Numbered from the stretch's first letter, positions 1 through 6,481 are shown. The stretch is DNA of 9,936 nucleotides from JALSIF01 sp026981635 [NCBI: bacterium] (GCA_026981635.1 JALSIF010000292.1:1-9936), one strand, 5' to 3'. Numbers and translations: made by a program. Notes: a model not told the origin generated them from the letters alone.

Positions 1-1580
1 CAGAGCCGGAGCGGGCGGCCCTGCTTAGCGCCTACCAGAAGGACGAGGAGCTGGTGGGGTTTGCCCGCGGACTGGCCGAGCTGGGCTATGAGCTGTGGGG
101 GAGTGGGGGGACCGCCCGCTTCCTCTCCCAGCAGGGGGTCTCATGCCGTTCGGTGGAGGAGCTGGTGGGCCACGGAGGCCTGCTCGGCGGGAGAGTAAAG
201 ACCCTGCACCCGGTCATCTTTGCCGGGGTCCTCTGGCGGGAGGGGCAGACCGAGGAGTTGGTGGCGCTGGGGGCGGTCCGCTTCAACCTGGTGGCGGTTG
301 ACCTCTATCCCTTCCCCGAGGGGACGGAGGGGGTATCGCTGGAGGATGCGGTGGAGCTGATTGACATCGGCGGAGTGTCCCTGATCAGGGCGGCGGCCAA
401 GAACTTTCACCACGTGGTGGTGGTGCCCAGCCGCGACCACTATGGGCCGGTGCTGGCTGGACTGAGGGGAGGGGAGAACCAGCTCCCCTGGCGCCAGCGG
501 CTGGCGGCGGAGGCCTTCCGGTTGACCAGCGCCTACGACCACCGCATCTCCCGCCTGCTGGAGGTGGGGGCGCTGGAGGAGGAGCTGTCCGGCTCTGAGG
601 CAGAGCCAGCCAGGGGCATACCGGAGCGGATTGAGCTTGAACTGGTCAGGGTGGAGGAGCTGCGCTACGGGGAGAACCCCCACCAGCGGGGGGCCCGCTA
701 TCTGGACCGGCGGGGCAGTCTACCCCTGGCCCAGGCCAGGGTCCTCTCGGGCAAGCCCATGAGCTATACAAACTGGCTGGACCTGGCCTCGGCGGTGGAG
801 GTGCTTCGGGGAAGACCGGCGGGCAAGCAGATGGCGGTGGTGGTCAAGCACCAGAACCCCTGCTGCGCGGCAGTGGGCAGCGACCCCATAACTACCTGGG
901 AGCGGGCCATCGCCGGCGACCCCATGAGTGCCTTCGGGGGCATCGTGGCGGTGAGCTTCCCGGTGGACCAGCGGCTGGCCCGGGCCATCACGCGGGAGTT
1001 TCGCGAGATCATCGCCGCCCCCACCTTTGAGCCCGGGGCCCTCAGCTGGCTTAGGGAGAACAAGAAGAACCTTAGGGCGGTGGAGGTTGACCCGGCCTAC
1101 CTGGAGAGCCCCCCCTCGGGGGAGGAGCTTACCCTAAGGCCCACCCCCTTTGGGGTGATGGCCACCACCCGCGACGGGGTGCTGGAGGGGAAGGAGGAGC
1201 TGGCCTCGGCGGGAAAGATCGCCTTCCCGCCAGGAAAGATTCCCGACGCTCTGCTTGGCGCTTGGCTTATCCGGCATCTGATGAGCAATGCCGCCCTGCT
1301 CATCAGGGATGGGGTAATGGTGGGCTACGGCTGTGGCCAGCCCAGCCGGGTCAAGGCGGTGAGGGATGCGGTGGAGCGGGCGGGAGAGCGGGCGGCGGGC
1401 AGCGTGCTTGTAAGCGACGCCTTCTTCCCCTTCCCCGACTCCCTGGAGGTGGCCCTGAGGGCGGGGGTGAGGATGGTTGCCACCCCCTTTGGCTCAGTCA
1501 ACGACGAGAAGGTGATTGAGTGGGCCGACCGCCACGGGATGGCGATGCTGAGACTCCCCTACCGCCATTTCCGCCACTAG
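1..1580 (+). CDS. purH: PurH, bifunctional AICAR transformylase/IMP cyclohydrolase (5' partial)
   Basis: It catalyses the last two steps of IMP synthesis: formyl transfer from 10-formyl-THF to AICAR, then ring closure. The reading frame is open from base 3, and the residues before the first GTG (base 54) already match the PurH N-terminus (ERAALLSAY, then FARGLAELG and GGTAR). The true start therefore lies upstream of the window. Cyclohydrolase landmarks: KTLHP at 198-212, LYPF with Tyr at 306-308, IDIGG with Asp at 363-365, and AAAKN with Lys at 399-401. Transformylase landmarks: LRYGENPHQ near 660-686, the catalytic Lys-His pair in KHQNPC at 846-851, DPMSAFGGIVA, SDAFFPFPD, and the C-terminal RHFRH. 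Oddities: Phe (219-221) stands where the family usually has the His of HGG/HAG, and the usual GAGQMSRV reads GCGQPSRV. All core residues that I can place are kept, so the enzyme should be active. It converges on the ABC permease gene with a 24-bp gap. Confidence 0.95.
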   Translation, partial: EPERAALLSAYQKDEELVGFARGLAELGYELWGSGGTARFLSQQGVSCRSVEELVGHGGLLGGRVKTLHPVIFAGVLWREGQTEELVALGAVRFNLVAVDLYPFPEGTEGVSLEDAVELIDIGGVSLIRAAAKNFHHVVVVPSRDHYGPVLAGLRGGENQLPWRQRLAAEAFRLTSAYDHRISRLLEVGALEEELSGSEAEPARGIPERIELELVRVEELRYGENPHQRGARYLDRRGSLPLAQARVLSGKPMSYTNWLDLASAVEVLRGRPAGKQMAVVVKHQNPCCAAVGSDPITTWERAIAGDPMSAFGGIVAVSFPVDQRLARAITREFREIIAAPTFEPGALSWLRENKKNLRAVEVDPAYLESPPSGEELTLRPTPFGVMATTRDGVLEGKEELASAGKIAFPPGKIPDALLGAWLIRHLMSNAALLIRDGVMVGYGCGQPSRVKAVRDAVERAGERAAGSVLVSDAFFPFPDSLEVALRAGVRMVATPFGSVNDEKVIEWADRHGMAMLRLPYRHFRH

Positions 1581-1604
1581 GAAAGAGAGGCAGGGGTGGG
1601 CCAG

Positions 1605-2411
1605 CTAGCTGCCGGTGCTCTCGTAGACCCTGAGGCCGCGGGCAAAGACCCAGGAGGTGAGCAGGAAGAGGGCCAGCGCCATGAGGGGCATGGCGATGAT
1701 CATCATCCGGTACTGGTCGGGGCGGGTGATGAGGGCGGCGGGGTAGAAGGCGACGAAGCCCAGCGGAATGATCCAGGTGAGGACCAGCTCCAGGGCGGGT
1801 CCGTAGATGGTCAGCGGCCAGCGGGCGGCGTTGGAGAGGGTAAAGAGGGGGCTTACGATCCCCGCCCGATCCTTGAGCCAGAAGGAGGCGGTGGCGAAGA
1901 TGGCAAACATAGCCGAGTAGATGGCCCCGCCAAGCAGGGCCAGGCCGGCGCTGAGCAGCCAGTGCCAGGGGGTGAAGGTGAGCTCGGGCATGGCGTACTG
2001 GGCGTACCAGATGAGGATGGCCCCCTTGATCAGGTTGACCACCCCCTGGCGAAGCTCCACATTCTCCATGGTGAGCTGGAAGAGGGGGGGGAGGGGGCGG
2101 AGCAGGATGCGGTCAAGGTAGCCCTCAATGATGTAGAGCTCGGGGAAGGTGACCGTCCAGCTGAGGAAGAAGGTGGCAAAGATCCCCCAGGCGAGCTGGG
2201 AGAAGCCGTAGATCATGAGCAGTTCCTCAAACTTCCAGCCGAGGAGATTGGGCACGTTCTGGAAGATGACCCAGATGAAGACCACGTTGATGGCGGTGGT
2301 GAGGACCGAGGTGAGGGCGCCCACCAGGAAATCTCCACGGTAGGCCATGAGGCTCTTCTCCCGCTGGGCAGCGTAGAGGAAGACCAGCTTCAGGTAGTGG
2401 ACCAGGGCCAC
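1605..2411 (-). CDS. ABC-2 type transporter permease (DUF990 / COG3694 type)
   Basis: A 268-residue integral membrane protein resembling the ABC2_membrane_6 (DUF990, COG3694) permeases. Family-like stretches are MAYRGDFLVG (22-31), FEELLMIYGF (61-70) and the Leu-Asp-Arg-x-Leu-Leu-Arg-Pro-Leu-Pro-Pro-Leu-Phe-Gln segment (99-112). I count about six hydrophobic segments, near residues 28-52, 60-85, 125-141, 150-178, 207-228 and 236-256. Members normally work with a second permease (COG4587) and an ATPase (COG4586). Neither is visible here, so the substrate cannot be named and the partners must be encoded elsewhere. The GTG start at 2411 shares its G with the TAG stop of the upstream gene (TAGTG), which implies translational coupling. 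The stop lies 24 bp from the convergent purH stop. The long + strand frame over it (1596-2414) is a compositional shadow. Confidence 0.87.
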   Translation of the reverse strand: MALVHYLKLVFLYAAQREKSLMAYRGDFLVGALTSVLTTAINVVFIWVIFQNVPNLLGWKFEELLMIYGFSQLAWGIFATFFLSWTVTFPELYIIEGYLDRILLRPLPPLFQLTMENVELRQGVVNLIKGAILIWYAQYAMPELTFTPWHWLLSAGLALLGGAIYSAMFAIFATASFWLKDRAGIVSPLFTLSNAARWPLTIYGPALELVLTWIIPLGFVAFYPAALITRPDQYRMMIIAMPLMALALFLLTSWVFARGLRVYESTGS

Positions 2412-3409
2412 TAGGTTCCCTCCCCATTCCCGGCCAGCATCCCGACCACCCGGGAGAGGTCCAGGGGGATGCGCAGGCGGGTGCCGAAGCGGGGGACCCG
2501 CTGGAAGAGGCCGTAGTACTCACCGATGCGCAGGAGGGACTCGTCGGGCGCCTCCCCGCCCAGGGCCAGGGCGGCGTCGTGGCGGGTAAAGGGACGGCGT
2601 CCGAAGTACTGCCAGAGGAGGGCCAGGGTGCTCTGGGCTCTGAGGGCCGCCTCCCCCCGGGGCCAGCCCAGTCGGTAGAGGGTAATCCCCACCACCTCCT
2701 CGGCCCGCATTTCCACCATGCGCCCGTCCGACCAGCGCAGGACCACCCTGCGTCCGCGGGCTCCCACCAGCCGGTCGGCCAGCCAGGGGGTGTTGTGGTA
2801 GCTCTCCTTGAGCAGGGCGAGGAAGCGGGGGGCAAGCTCCGGGTGGGGGTGAATGAAGCCGCCCACGTCGGAGAGGATGCCCTCGGCAAACAGCCTGTCC
2901 AGCTCGGGGGGACGCAGATCCTCCTCTGCCGCCACCGGGGCACGCTCGGCCGGTGCACCAGGATGGGCGATGGACCATTCCAGCAGTTCGGCCAAGTGGG
3001 CCAGGTCCAGGTACCAGCGGGTGGCCTCGGTCAGCTCCCAGGCCAAGAACCAGAGGGGGCGGGCGGCGACCAGCTCACCCACCCAGGCGTAGTGCCAGAT
3101 GCCCTGGCGGCGCCACAGGTAGAAGCGGTTCCAGCGGGGGGGAAAGACCTCGCCGGCGGCGGCGGCAAAGGGCTCGCCGTTGAGCATCTGCATCCGCTCA
3201 AGGGAACTGAGCCCCCTCTCCAGGTGTTCAAGCTCGTCAAACAGCGCCCCCAGGGAGGGGAAGGCGGTGGGGTCAATATCCCTTCCCAGCCGCCGGTAGA
3301 AGCCCAGCCGGCGTTGGATGAAGGCGGCCAGGGCGACCCGGTGGCTCTCCGCCACCAGGGGGGTCGCTGGCAGCCCCACCATGAGCCTCACTACCTCGCC
3401 AATGAGCAC
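2411..3409 (-). CDS. Unrecognised 332-residue protein coupled to the ABC permease
   Basis: I do not recognise the family. The product appears soluble, with no signal peptide and no convincing membrane segment. The middle is rich in aromatics and Trp (residues about 95-145, with FYLWRRQGIWHYAW and LWFLAWELTEATRWYLDL) and looks helical. Then comes an Ala/Pro/Glu-rich linker (about 150-165). The C-terminal 65 residues (STLALLWQYFGRRPFTRHD, then RIGEYYGLFQRV and RIPLDLSRVVGML) have a winged-helix-like rhythm, which is inference only. The frame is preferred over the antisense + frame (2579-3529) for three reasons: normal protein composition, the 1-nt stop/start overlap with the permease, and a -10 element (CATAAT, bases 3421-3416 read on the - strand) that puts the expected transcript start at or next to the GTG. 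It could be a cytosolic partner or regulator of the transporter. No ATP-binding Walker motifs are visible, so it is not the missing ATPase. Confidence 0.75.
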   Translation of the reverse strand: MLIGEVVRLMVGLPATPLVAESHRVALAAFIQRRLGFYRRLGRDIDPTAFPSLGALFDELEHLERGLSSLERMQMLNGEPFAAAAGEVFPPRWNRFYLWRRQGIWHYAWVGELVAARPLWFLAWELTEATRWYLDLAHLAELLEWSIAHPGAPAERAPVAAEEDLRPPELDRLFAEGILSDVGGFIHPHPELAPRFLALLKESYHNTPWLADRLVGARGRRVVLRWSDGRMVEMRAEEVVGITLYRLGWPRGEAALRAQSTLALLWQYFGRRPFTRHDAALALGGEAPDESLLRIGEYYGLFQRVPRFGTRLRIPLDLSRVVGMLAGNGEGT

Positions 3410-3435
3410 GAAACTATTATGGCGCGAGGGGAAAG
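3410..3435. promoter_or_regulatory. Divergent promoter with overlapping -10 elements
   Basis: Only 26 bp separate the divergent starts at 3409 (-) and 3436 (+). On the + strand TATTAT occupies 3415-3420. On the - strand CATAAT occupies 3421-3416, so the two -10 hexamers sit on almost the same bases. Expected start points, about 7 nt downstream, are near 3427 (+) and 3409 (-), about 18 bp apart. No convincing -35 is seen on either side. The - strand mRNA would be leaderless on a GTG. The + strand mRNA would keep only a very short leader containing GAGGGG just before the ATG. Confidence 0.5.
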
Positions 3436-5088
3436 ATGGAAACAGGCAAAACTCCCTATCCCTGGGCTGAGCAGGCGGCGGGGCAGGTTATGGAGCTTAC
3501 CCTGCGACTGGGGCGGGTCATCTCGGTGAGCGGAACGGCGGGGGAGGCAGAACTGGGCAGGCTGATCCAGGGTGAGCTTTCCGCCTGGGACTACTTTTGC
3601 CGCCGCCCCGATCGGCTGCTGGTCAGGCCGGTGAGCTCCTCTCCCCATCGGCCCCCTGCCCTGGTCGCCCTGTGGAATCCGGAGGATACCCAACCCTCCC
3701 GGCTGGTGTTGCTGGCCGGCCACTACGACACGGTGGGGGTGGAGGAGTATGGGCGATGGAAGGAGCAGGCGGGGGAGCCACAGGTGGTGGCCGAGCACCT
3801 GGCGGAGCTGACCGACGACCCGGCTGCCCTGGCCGACCTTAGCAGCGGCCACTACCTTTTCGGGCGGGGACTGCTGGACATGAAGGGGGGACTGGCGGCC
3901 GGTATCACCCTGCTTCACCTGGCGATTGAGGGAAAGCTTAAGTTGAGTGACCTTTCCCTGGCGCTGGTGATCACCCCGGACGAAGAGGTGGCCAGCCGGG
4001 GGATGGCGGCGGCCCTCAGCGCACTGGCTGAGGTGGCGGAAAGGGAGGGGATGGAACCGGTAGCGGCGGTAAACCTGGACTTTGTCTCCCCCCGCGAGGG
4101 GGAGGAGCGAACCACCTGCCTCTACCGAGGGGTGGTGGGGAAGGTGCTTTTGGGCATAACTGTCTTCGGCCTGCCCACCCACGTGGGGAGCCCCTTTGAG
4201 GGGATCAACGCGGCTGCCCTGGCCGGCTACCTGGGGGCAAGGCTTGATCTTGAGCCGGCCCTTTCTGCCTGCGACGGAGATCTGGCCTCACCCCCTCCCG
4301 CCCTGCTCCATCTTCGCGACGCCAAGGCGGCCTACGATGTGATGACTCCCATGGAGGCCCGCCTGCACCTCAACCTCTTTCTATACCGGGAGAGCCCAGC
4401 GGCGGTGCTGGAAAGGGCGATGGGGCTGATCAGACAGGGGGTGAGGGAATACCTTGAGGGACGGGGAGCAAAGATAGGTCTCTGGATTGATCGGTGGGGC
4501 GGCGAAGGGGAGCTCGGGAGCGGGCAGCAGGCGGTCAAGGCTGAGGTGATCTCGGCGTCAGAGCTCTGCCGGCGGGCGGTGGAGGCGGTGGGCGAAGAGG
4601 CAGTGAGGAGGGAACTAAAGCTGGCGGCCCGGATGGCCGAGGAGCGGGAGCGCTACTTTGAGGCCGTCTCGCGGATCTACCGGATGCTGCCGGGGGCGGG
4701 GGCGATGGCGGTGGTGGGCTTTCCGCCCCCCCTGATGATGTCCATCCCACCGGAGGGAGGGGGGAGGTGGGAGGCGGCCGACCGTGCTCTGGGAGGGGTA
4801 GTCGCCCTGGCTGGTGAGCTTGGCTGGGGAGTGAGGGTGAGCGACTACTATCCCTACATCAGCGATGCCTCGCTGCTGGCCGGGGAGGCGGGCGGGCCGG
4901 TGGGCGAGTGGCTGGAAAACAGCCCGGCGGGTAGGCAGCCGGCCATGCCCTGGCGGTGGCCCACTCCGGTGGTCACCATCGGCCCCTGGGGCAAGGGGGC
5001 CCACAGCGTGGTGGAGCGGGTCCACCGCCCCTACCTGACCCGGGTGCTCCCTCAGCTACTGGCTAGGTTTGTGGAGGGAGTGAGCTAG
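3436..5088 (+). CDS. rocB: RocB-like M20 family metallohydrolase
   Basis: A 550-residue M20 zinc hydrolase whose length and motif style match the RocB (arginine utilisation) branch rather than the usual 380-450-residue M20 aminoacylases and dipeptidases. Metal and catalytic residues can be placed. AGHYDTVG gives His96 and Asp98. YLFGRGLLDMKGG gives the bridging Asp148. TPDEE gives catalytic Glu183 and ligand Glu184. AVNLDF gives Asp215. The C-terminal KGAHSVVERVHRPYL gives His523. THVGSPFEGINA (248-259) is the lid/dimerisation-domain His segment. In Bacillus rocB belongs to an arginine-degradation regulon, but the biochemical step is not well established, and no other roc gene is visible here. 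A plain carboxypeptidase or amidohydrolase role is the alternative. The ATG at 3436 has GAGGGG closely upstream. The TAG stop shares CTAG (5085-5088) with the stop of the convergent nuclease gene. Confidence 0.8.
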   Translation: METGKTPYPWAEQAAGQVMELTLRLGRVISVSGTAGEAELGRLIQGELSAWDYFCRRPDRLLVRPVSSSPHRPPALVALWNPEDTQPSRLVLLAGHYDTVGVEEYGRWKEQAGEPQVVAEHLAELTDDPAALADLSSGHYLFGRGLLDMKGGLAAGITLLHLAIEGKLKLSDLSLALVITPDEEVASRGMAAALSALAEVAEREGMEPVAAVNLDFVSPREGEERTTCLYRGVVGKVLLGITVFGLPTHVGSPFEGINAAALAGYLGARLDLEPALSACDGDLASPPPALLHLRDAKAAYDVMTPMEARLHLNLFLYRESPAAVLERAMGLIRQGVREYLEGRGAKIGLWIDRWGGEGELGSGQQAVKAEVISASELCRRAVEAVGEEAVRRELKLAARMAEERERYFEAVSRIYRMLPGAGAMAVVGFPPPLMMSIPPEGGGRWEAADRALGGVVALAGELGWGVRVSDYYPYISDASLLAGEAGGPVGEWLENSPAGRQPAMPWRWPTPVVTIGPWGKGAHSVVERVHRPYLTRVLPQLLARFVEGVS

Positions 5089-6083
5089 TTGAGAAGCTTT
5101 ATCAGGGTTGTTTTGGGGCTCACCTTGCAGCCGGCGGAAACATCGCTTCGGAGGTCGTCCAGGTAGTCAATGGGAACCTGAAGAGGTTGGGTGCTTGCTG
5201 ACCCGACTCGGTCTGAAAGAAGAAGGACAAAGTGAGCACCGATTTGCCTCGCCAGCCGTGCCTTCCTCCTTATTGCGGCTACCTCGGGGGGTGGAAGGGG
5301 ATTGGTGGTGCTCTTGCACTCAACCAGGATCAGGTGGTGGCTCTCTGAGTGATAAAGGAGGAGGTCAATCTCATAGGAACTGGTCTTCCCGTTTTGATTT
5401 TGAGCAGTCAGCTTCGCGTTCCTGAGGGGAAGGTAGCCCGACCCGGTGTTCCTGATGAACTTGGACACCAGCCTGAATGCCTCCACCTCAAACCAAACCC
5501 CGTTGATGAAGCTCCTCAGCTCGTCAGGGGCGTGGGTGTAAAGGATGATAACCTGGTTGGTGCCCACGATCACATCGCTCGCTAGTCCGGCCGACTTGAG
5601 GCTGTTTGCCAGCCCCTGTTTTACAGTCCTGGTCCGGGGATCATAGTAGATGTAAAGCCGTACTTTACCGTTGCTACCTGATTTGATCCCGGTTAACTGG
5701 TCACGCAGGTCAGCAATGGTTCTCCCCAAATCTTTGTAGTATTGGGATATGTAACTGGTTACGTTGAACCAATTTTTTCCAGGCCCGAGCTGGAGGCCGG
5801 TGAGGGAAACTTTGTGGGTCTGGTTCAGGTAGGTGATGAGCCCATAAACCTTTGCTGACTTGTCAACCAGATGGATGGTCTCAGCATGGGATTTATCCAC
5901 TATGACCAGACTTCGCCTGTCACTGGCGACCCGTTCCAGTCCCCTGTTAAGTTCAAGTACTGCTCTCCCTACCAGACCGTCCCTCAGTGCCTCGGCGGTG
6001 AGAGATAGTATCTGACCATCCTCCAGCCGCCGAAGGAATAGGGATACAAGCCATGTCATCAGTCGGTGCACACCATTAGACAT
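5085..6083 (-). CDS. PD-(D/E)XK nuclease-like protein with unrecognised N-terminal half
   Basis: A 332-residue protein whose C-terminal third has the PD-(D/E)XK nuclease pattern: GVWFE with Glu199, YEIDLLL with Asp240, LILVECKS with Glu255 and Lys257, then a helical stretch and HFVLLLSD (284-291). The Gly-x-Trp-phi-Glu helix followed by (E)-(I/L)-D and ECK is also how DUF1887 (Card1/Can2) nuclease domains read, so that is my closest comparison, not an assignment. Residues 1-190 resemble no family I know. They contain beta-like strands (SLVIVD 58-63, VRLYIYY 141-147, DVIVGTNQVIILY 170-182) and could be a ligand-sensing domain. The ATG start has AGGAGG (bases 6099-6094) 10 nt upstream. Base composition is clearly lower than the neighbours (26/60 and 32/60 G+C in sampled lines against about 39/60 in tnaA), suggesting recent acquisition. 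No methylase, cas gene or CRISPR array is in the window. A Mrr/HJC-type or restriction nuclease is the alternative. Confidence 0.72.
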   Translation of the reverse strand: MSNGVHRLMTWLVSLFLRRLEDGQILSLTAEALRDGLVGRAVLELNRGLERVASDRRSLVIVDKSHAETIHLVDKSAKVYGLITYLNQTHKVSLTGLQLGPGKNWFNVTSYISQYYKDLGRTIADLRDQLTGIKSGSNGKVRLYIYYDPRTRTVKQGLANSLKSAGLASDVIVGTNQVIILYTHAPDELRSFINGVWFEVEAFRLVSKFIRNTGSGYLPLRNAKLTAQNQNGKTSSYEIDLLLYHSESHHLILVECKSTTNPLPPPEVAAIRRKARLARQIGAHFVLLLSDRVGSASTQPLQVPIDYLDDLRSDVSAGCKVSPKTTLIKLLN

Positions 6084-6093
6084 CCTATAGGGT

Positions 6094-6099
6094 CCTCCT
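6094..6099 (-). promoter_or_regulatory. Ribosome-binding site of the PD-(D/E)XK gene
   Basis: On the - strand this reads AGGAGG, 10 nt before the ATG at 6083. It is the fullest Shine-Dalgarno match in the window and fixes the start of this gene. It contrasts with the leaderless or weakly led starts of several neighbours, in keeping with a different origin. Confidence 0.65.
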
Positions 6100-6315
6100 A
6101 GAAGTTGAAATTTACCATCCCCCTAGGGCTAGGGTAACACCTTATACCTTTCTAGGCAGTCTGTGTGCTTTATCTTCACTACTACATCCATACTTGCCTG
6201 CTCTGCACTATGAACATGGGCCTTTACTGAAGGAGCGGGAACCACATCTTCCTCCTATCAGTAAGGGGAGAGTGCTGATCCACCCCGGCTGGATCGCGGC
6301 AGAAAGATTCTAGGG

Positions 6316-6378
6316 ATGGACTGGTTGAATTCGCCCTGCTGGTGGGTTCCACTGGCGGGAAGTTGGGAGAGTGGTTAG
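6316..6378 (+). CDS. Candidate Trp-rich leader peptide (20 codons) upstream of tnaA
   Basis: ATG at 6316 opens a 20-codon frame closed by TAG at 6376-6378. It has TGG codons at positions 3, 9, 10 and 17: it starts MDWLNSPCWW and ends GSWESG. Four Trp in 20, with a tandem pair, is far above the usual 1-2%. Tandem Trp codons are characteristic of trp attenuator leaders, and tryptophanase operons in Proteobacteria carry the Trp-sensing peptide TnaC. The WW codons lie in the left arm of an 11-bp RNA stem (6335-6359). Against it: AGGG abuts the ATG, so there is no well-spaced ribosome-binding site; no strong promoter is seen upstream; a good TATAAT promoter lies downstream (6397), so a transcript from it would omit this ORF; and the TnaC Trp-x3-Asp spacing and terminal Pro are absent. 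Chance in G/T-rich sequence remains possible. Confidence 0.3.
   Translation: MDWLNSPCWWVPLAGSWESG
6335..6359 (+). other. 11-bp RNA hairpin overlapping the Trp-rich mini-ORF
   Basis: CCTGCTGGTGG (6335-6345) pairs with CCACTGGCGGG (6349-6359) around the loop GTT, using eight Watson-Crick and three G-U pairs. The wobble pairs become C-A mismatches on the other strand, so the fold favours + strand RNA. It contains the tandem Trp codons of the mini-ORF. No U-tract follows, so it is not an intrinsic terminator. Confidence 0.45.
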
Positions 6379-6402
6379 CTCACCATTTATGGTCCCTATA
6401 AT
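6375..6402 (+). promoter_or_regulatory. Promoter for tnaA
   Basis: A perfect -10 TATAAT stands at 6397-6402. The best -35 is a poor TTAGCT (6375-6380, 16-bp spacer), so an activator or extended contacts may be needed. Transcription would start near 6409, giving a leader of about 100 nt that carries the 6463-6481 hairpin and the ribosome-binding site. Confidence 0.6.
6382..6393. promoter_or_regulatory. Dyad in the tnaA promoter spacer (possible operator)
   Basis: ACCAT-TT-ATGGT forms a perfect 5+5 dyad just upstream of the -10 at 6397, within the -35/-10 spacer, where a bound repressor would block RNA polymerase. The dyad is short and could be chance. No regulator gene is nearby to link to it. 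Confidence 0.25.
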
Positions 6403-6424
6403 GCCCTCCCAGACGAGGGGGACA

Positions 6425-6434
6425 GGTCTAGACC
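6425..6434. promoter_or_regulatory. 10-bp perfect palindrome downstream of the tnaA promoter
   Basis: GGTCTAGACC is a perfect palindrome at roughly +17 to +26 from the expected start, a position where a repressor could sit. A 10-bp palindrome is not rare enough in 400 bases to be convincing alone. Confidence 0.2.
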
Positions 6435-6462
6435 CTAAGCAAGGCCAGCCGAGCCCAGGGAA

Positions 6463-6481
6463 GCTCCCGCTCTGCGGGAGC
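6463..6481 (+). other. Perfect 8-bp GC hairpin in the tnaA 5' leader
   Basis: GCTCCCGC (6463-6470) and GCGGGAGC (6474-6481) pair fully around the loop TCT. The A-rich stretch that follows (6484-6493) has no U-tract, so this is not a normal terminator. Its left arm also contains CTCCC (6464-6468), which can pair with GGGAG of the ribosome-binding site (6497-6501). The hairpin and masking of the ribosome-binding site are therefore mutually exclusive folds. Confidence 0.5.

Noticed and set aside
1596-2414. 272-codon + strand ORF antisense to the ABC permease
   Set aside because: Its product is a Gly/Glu/Asp/Gln-rich, low-hydrophobic sequence typical of the antisense of a GC-rich gene. The - strand frame gives a clean six-segment membrane protein with family motifs.
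2579-3529. 316-codon + strand ORF antisense to the unrecognised 332-residue gene
   Set aside because: It runs across the divergent promoter into the rocB-like gene and has a His/Gly/Pro/Gln-rich shadow composition. The - strand frame has normal composition, promoter and coupling.
6316-6378. Direct TnaC homologue
   Set aside because: WLN after Asp recalls WFN of TnaC, but the Asp four residues after the Trp and the terminal Pro are missing. It is reported only as an independent candidate leader.
6240-6380. T-box, tRNA or known riboswitch before tnaA
   Set aside because: GGTGGGTTCC and GGTTAGCTC superficially recall T-box and tRNA D-arm pieces, but the full T-box motif, cloverleaf arms and the TPP, SAM or cobalamin cores cannot be found.
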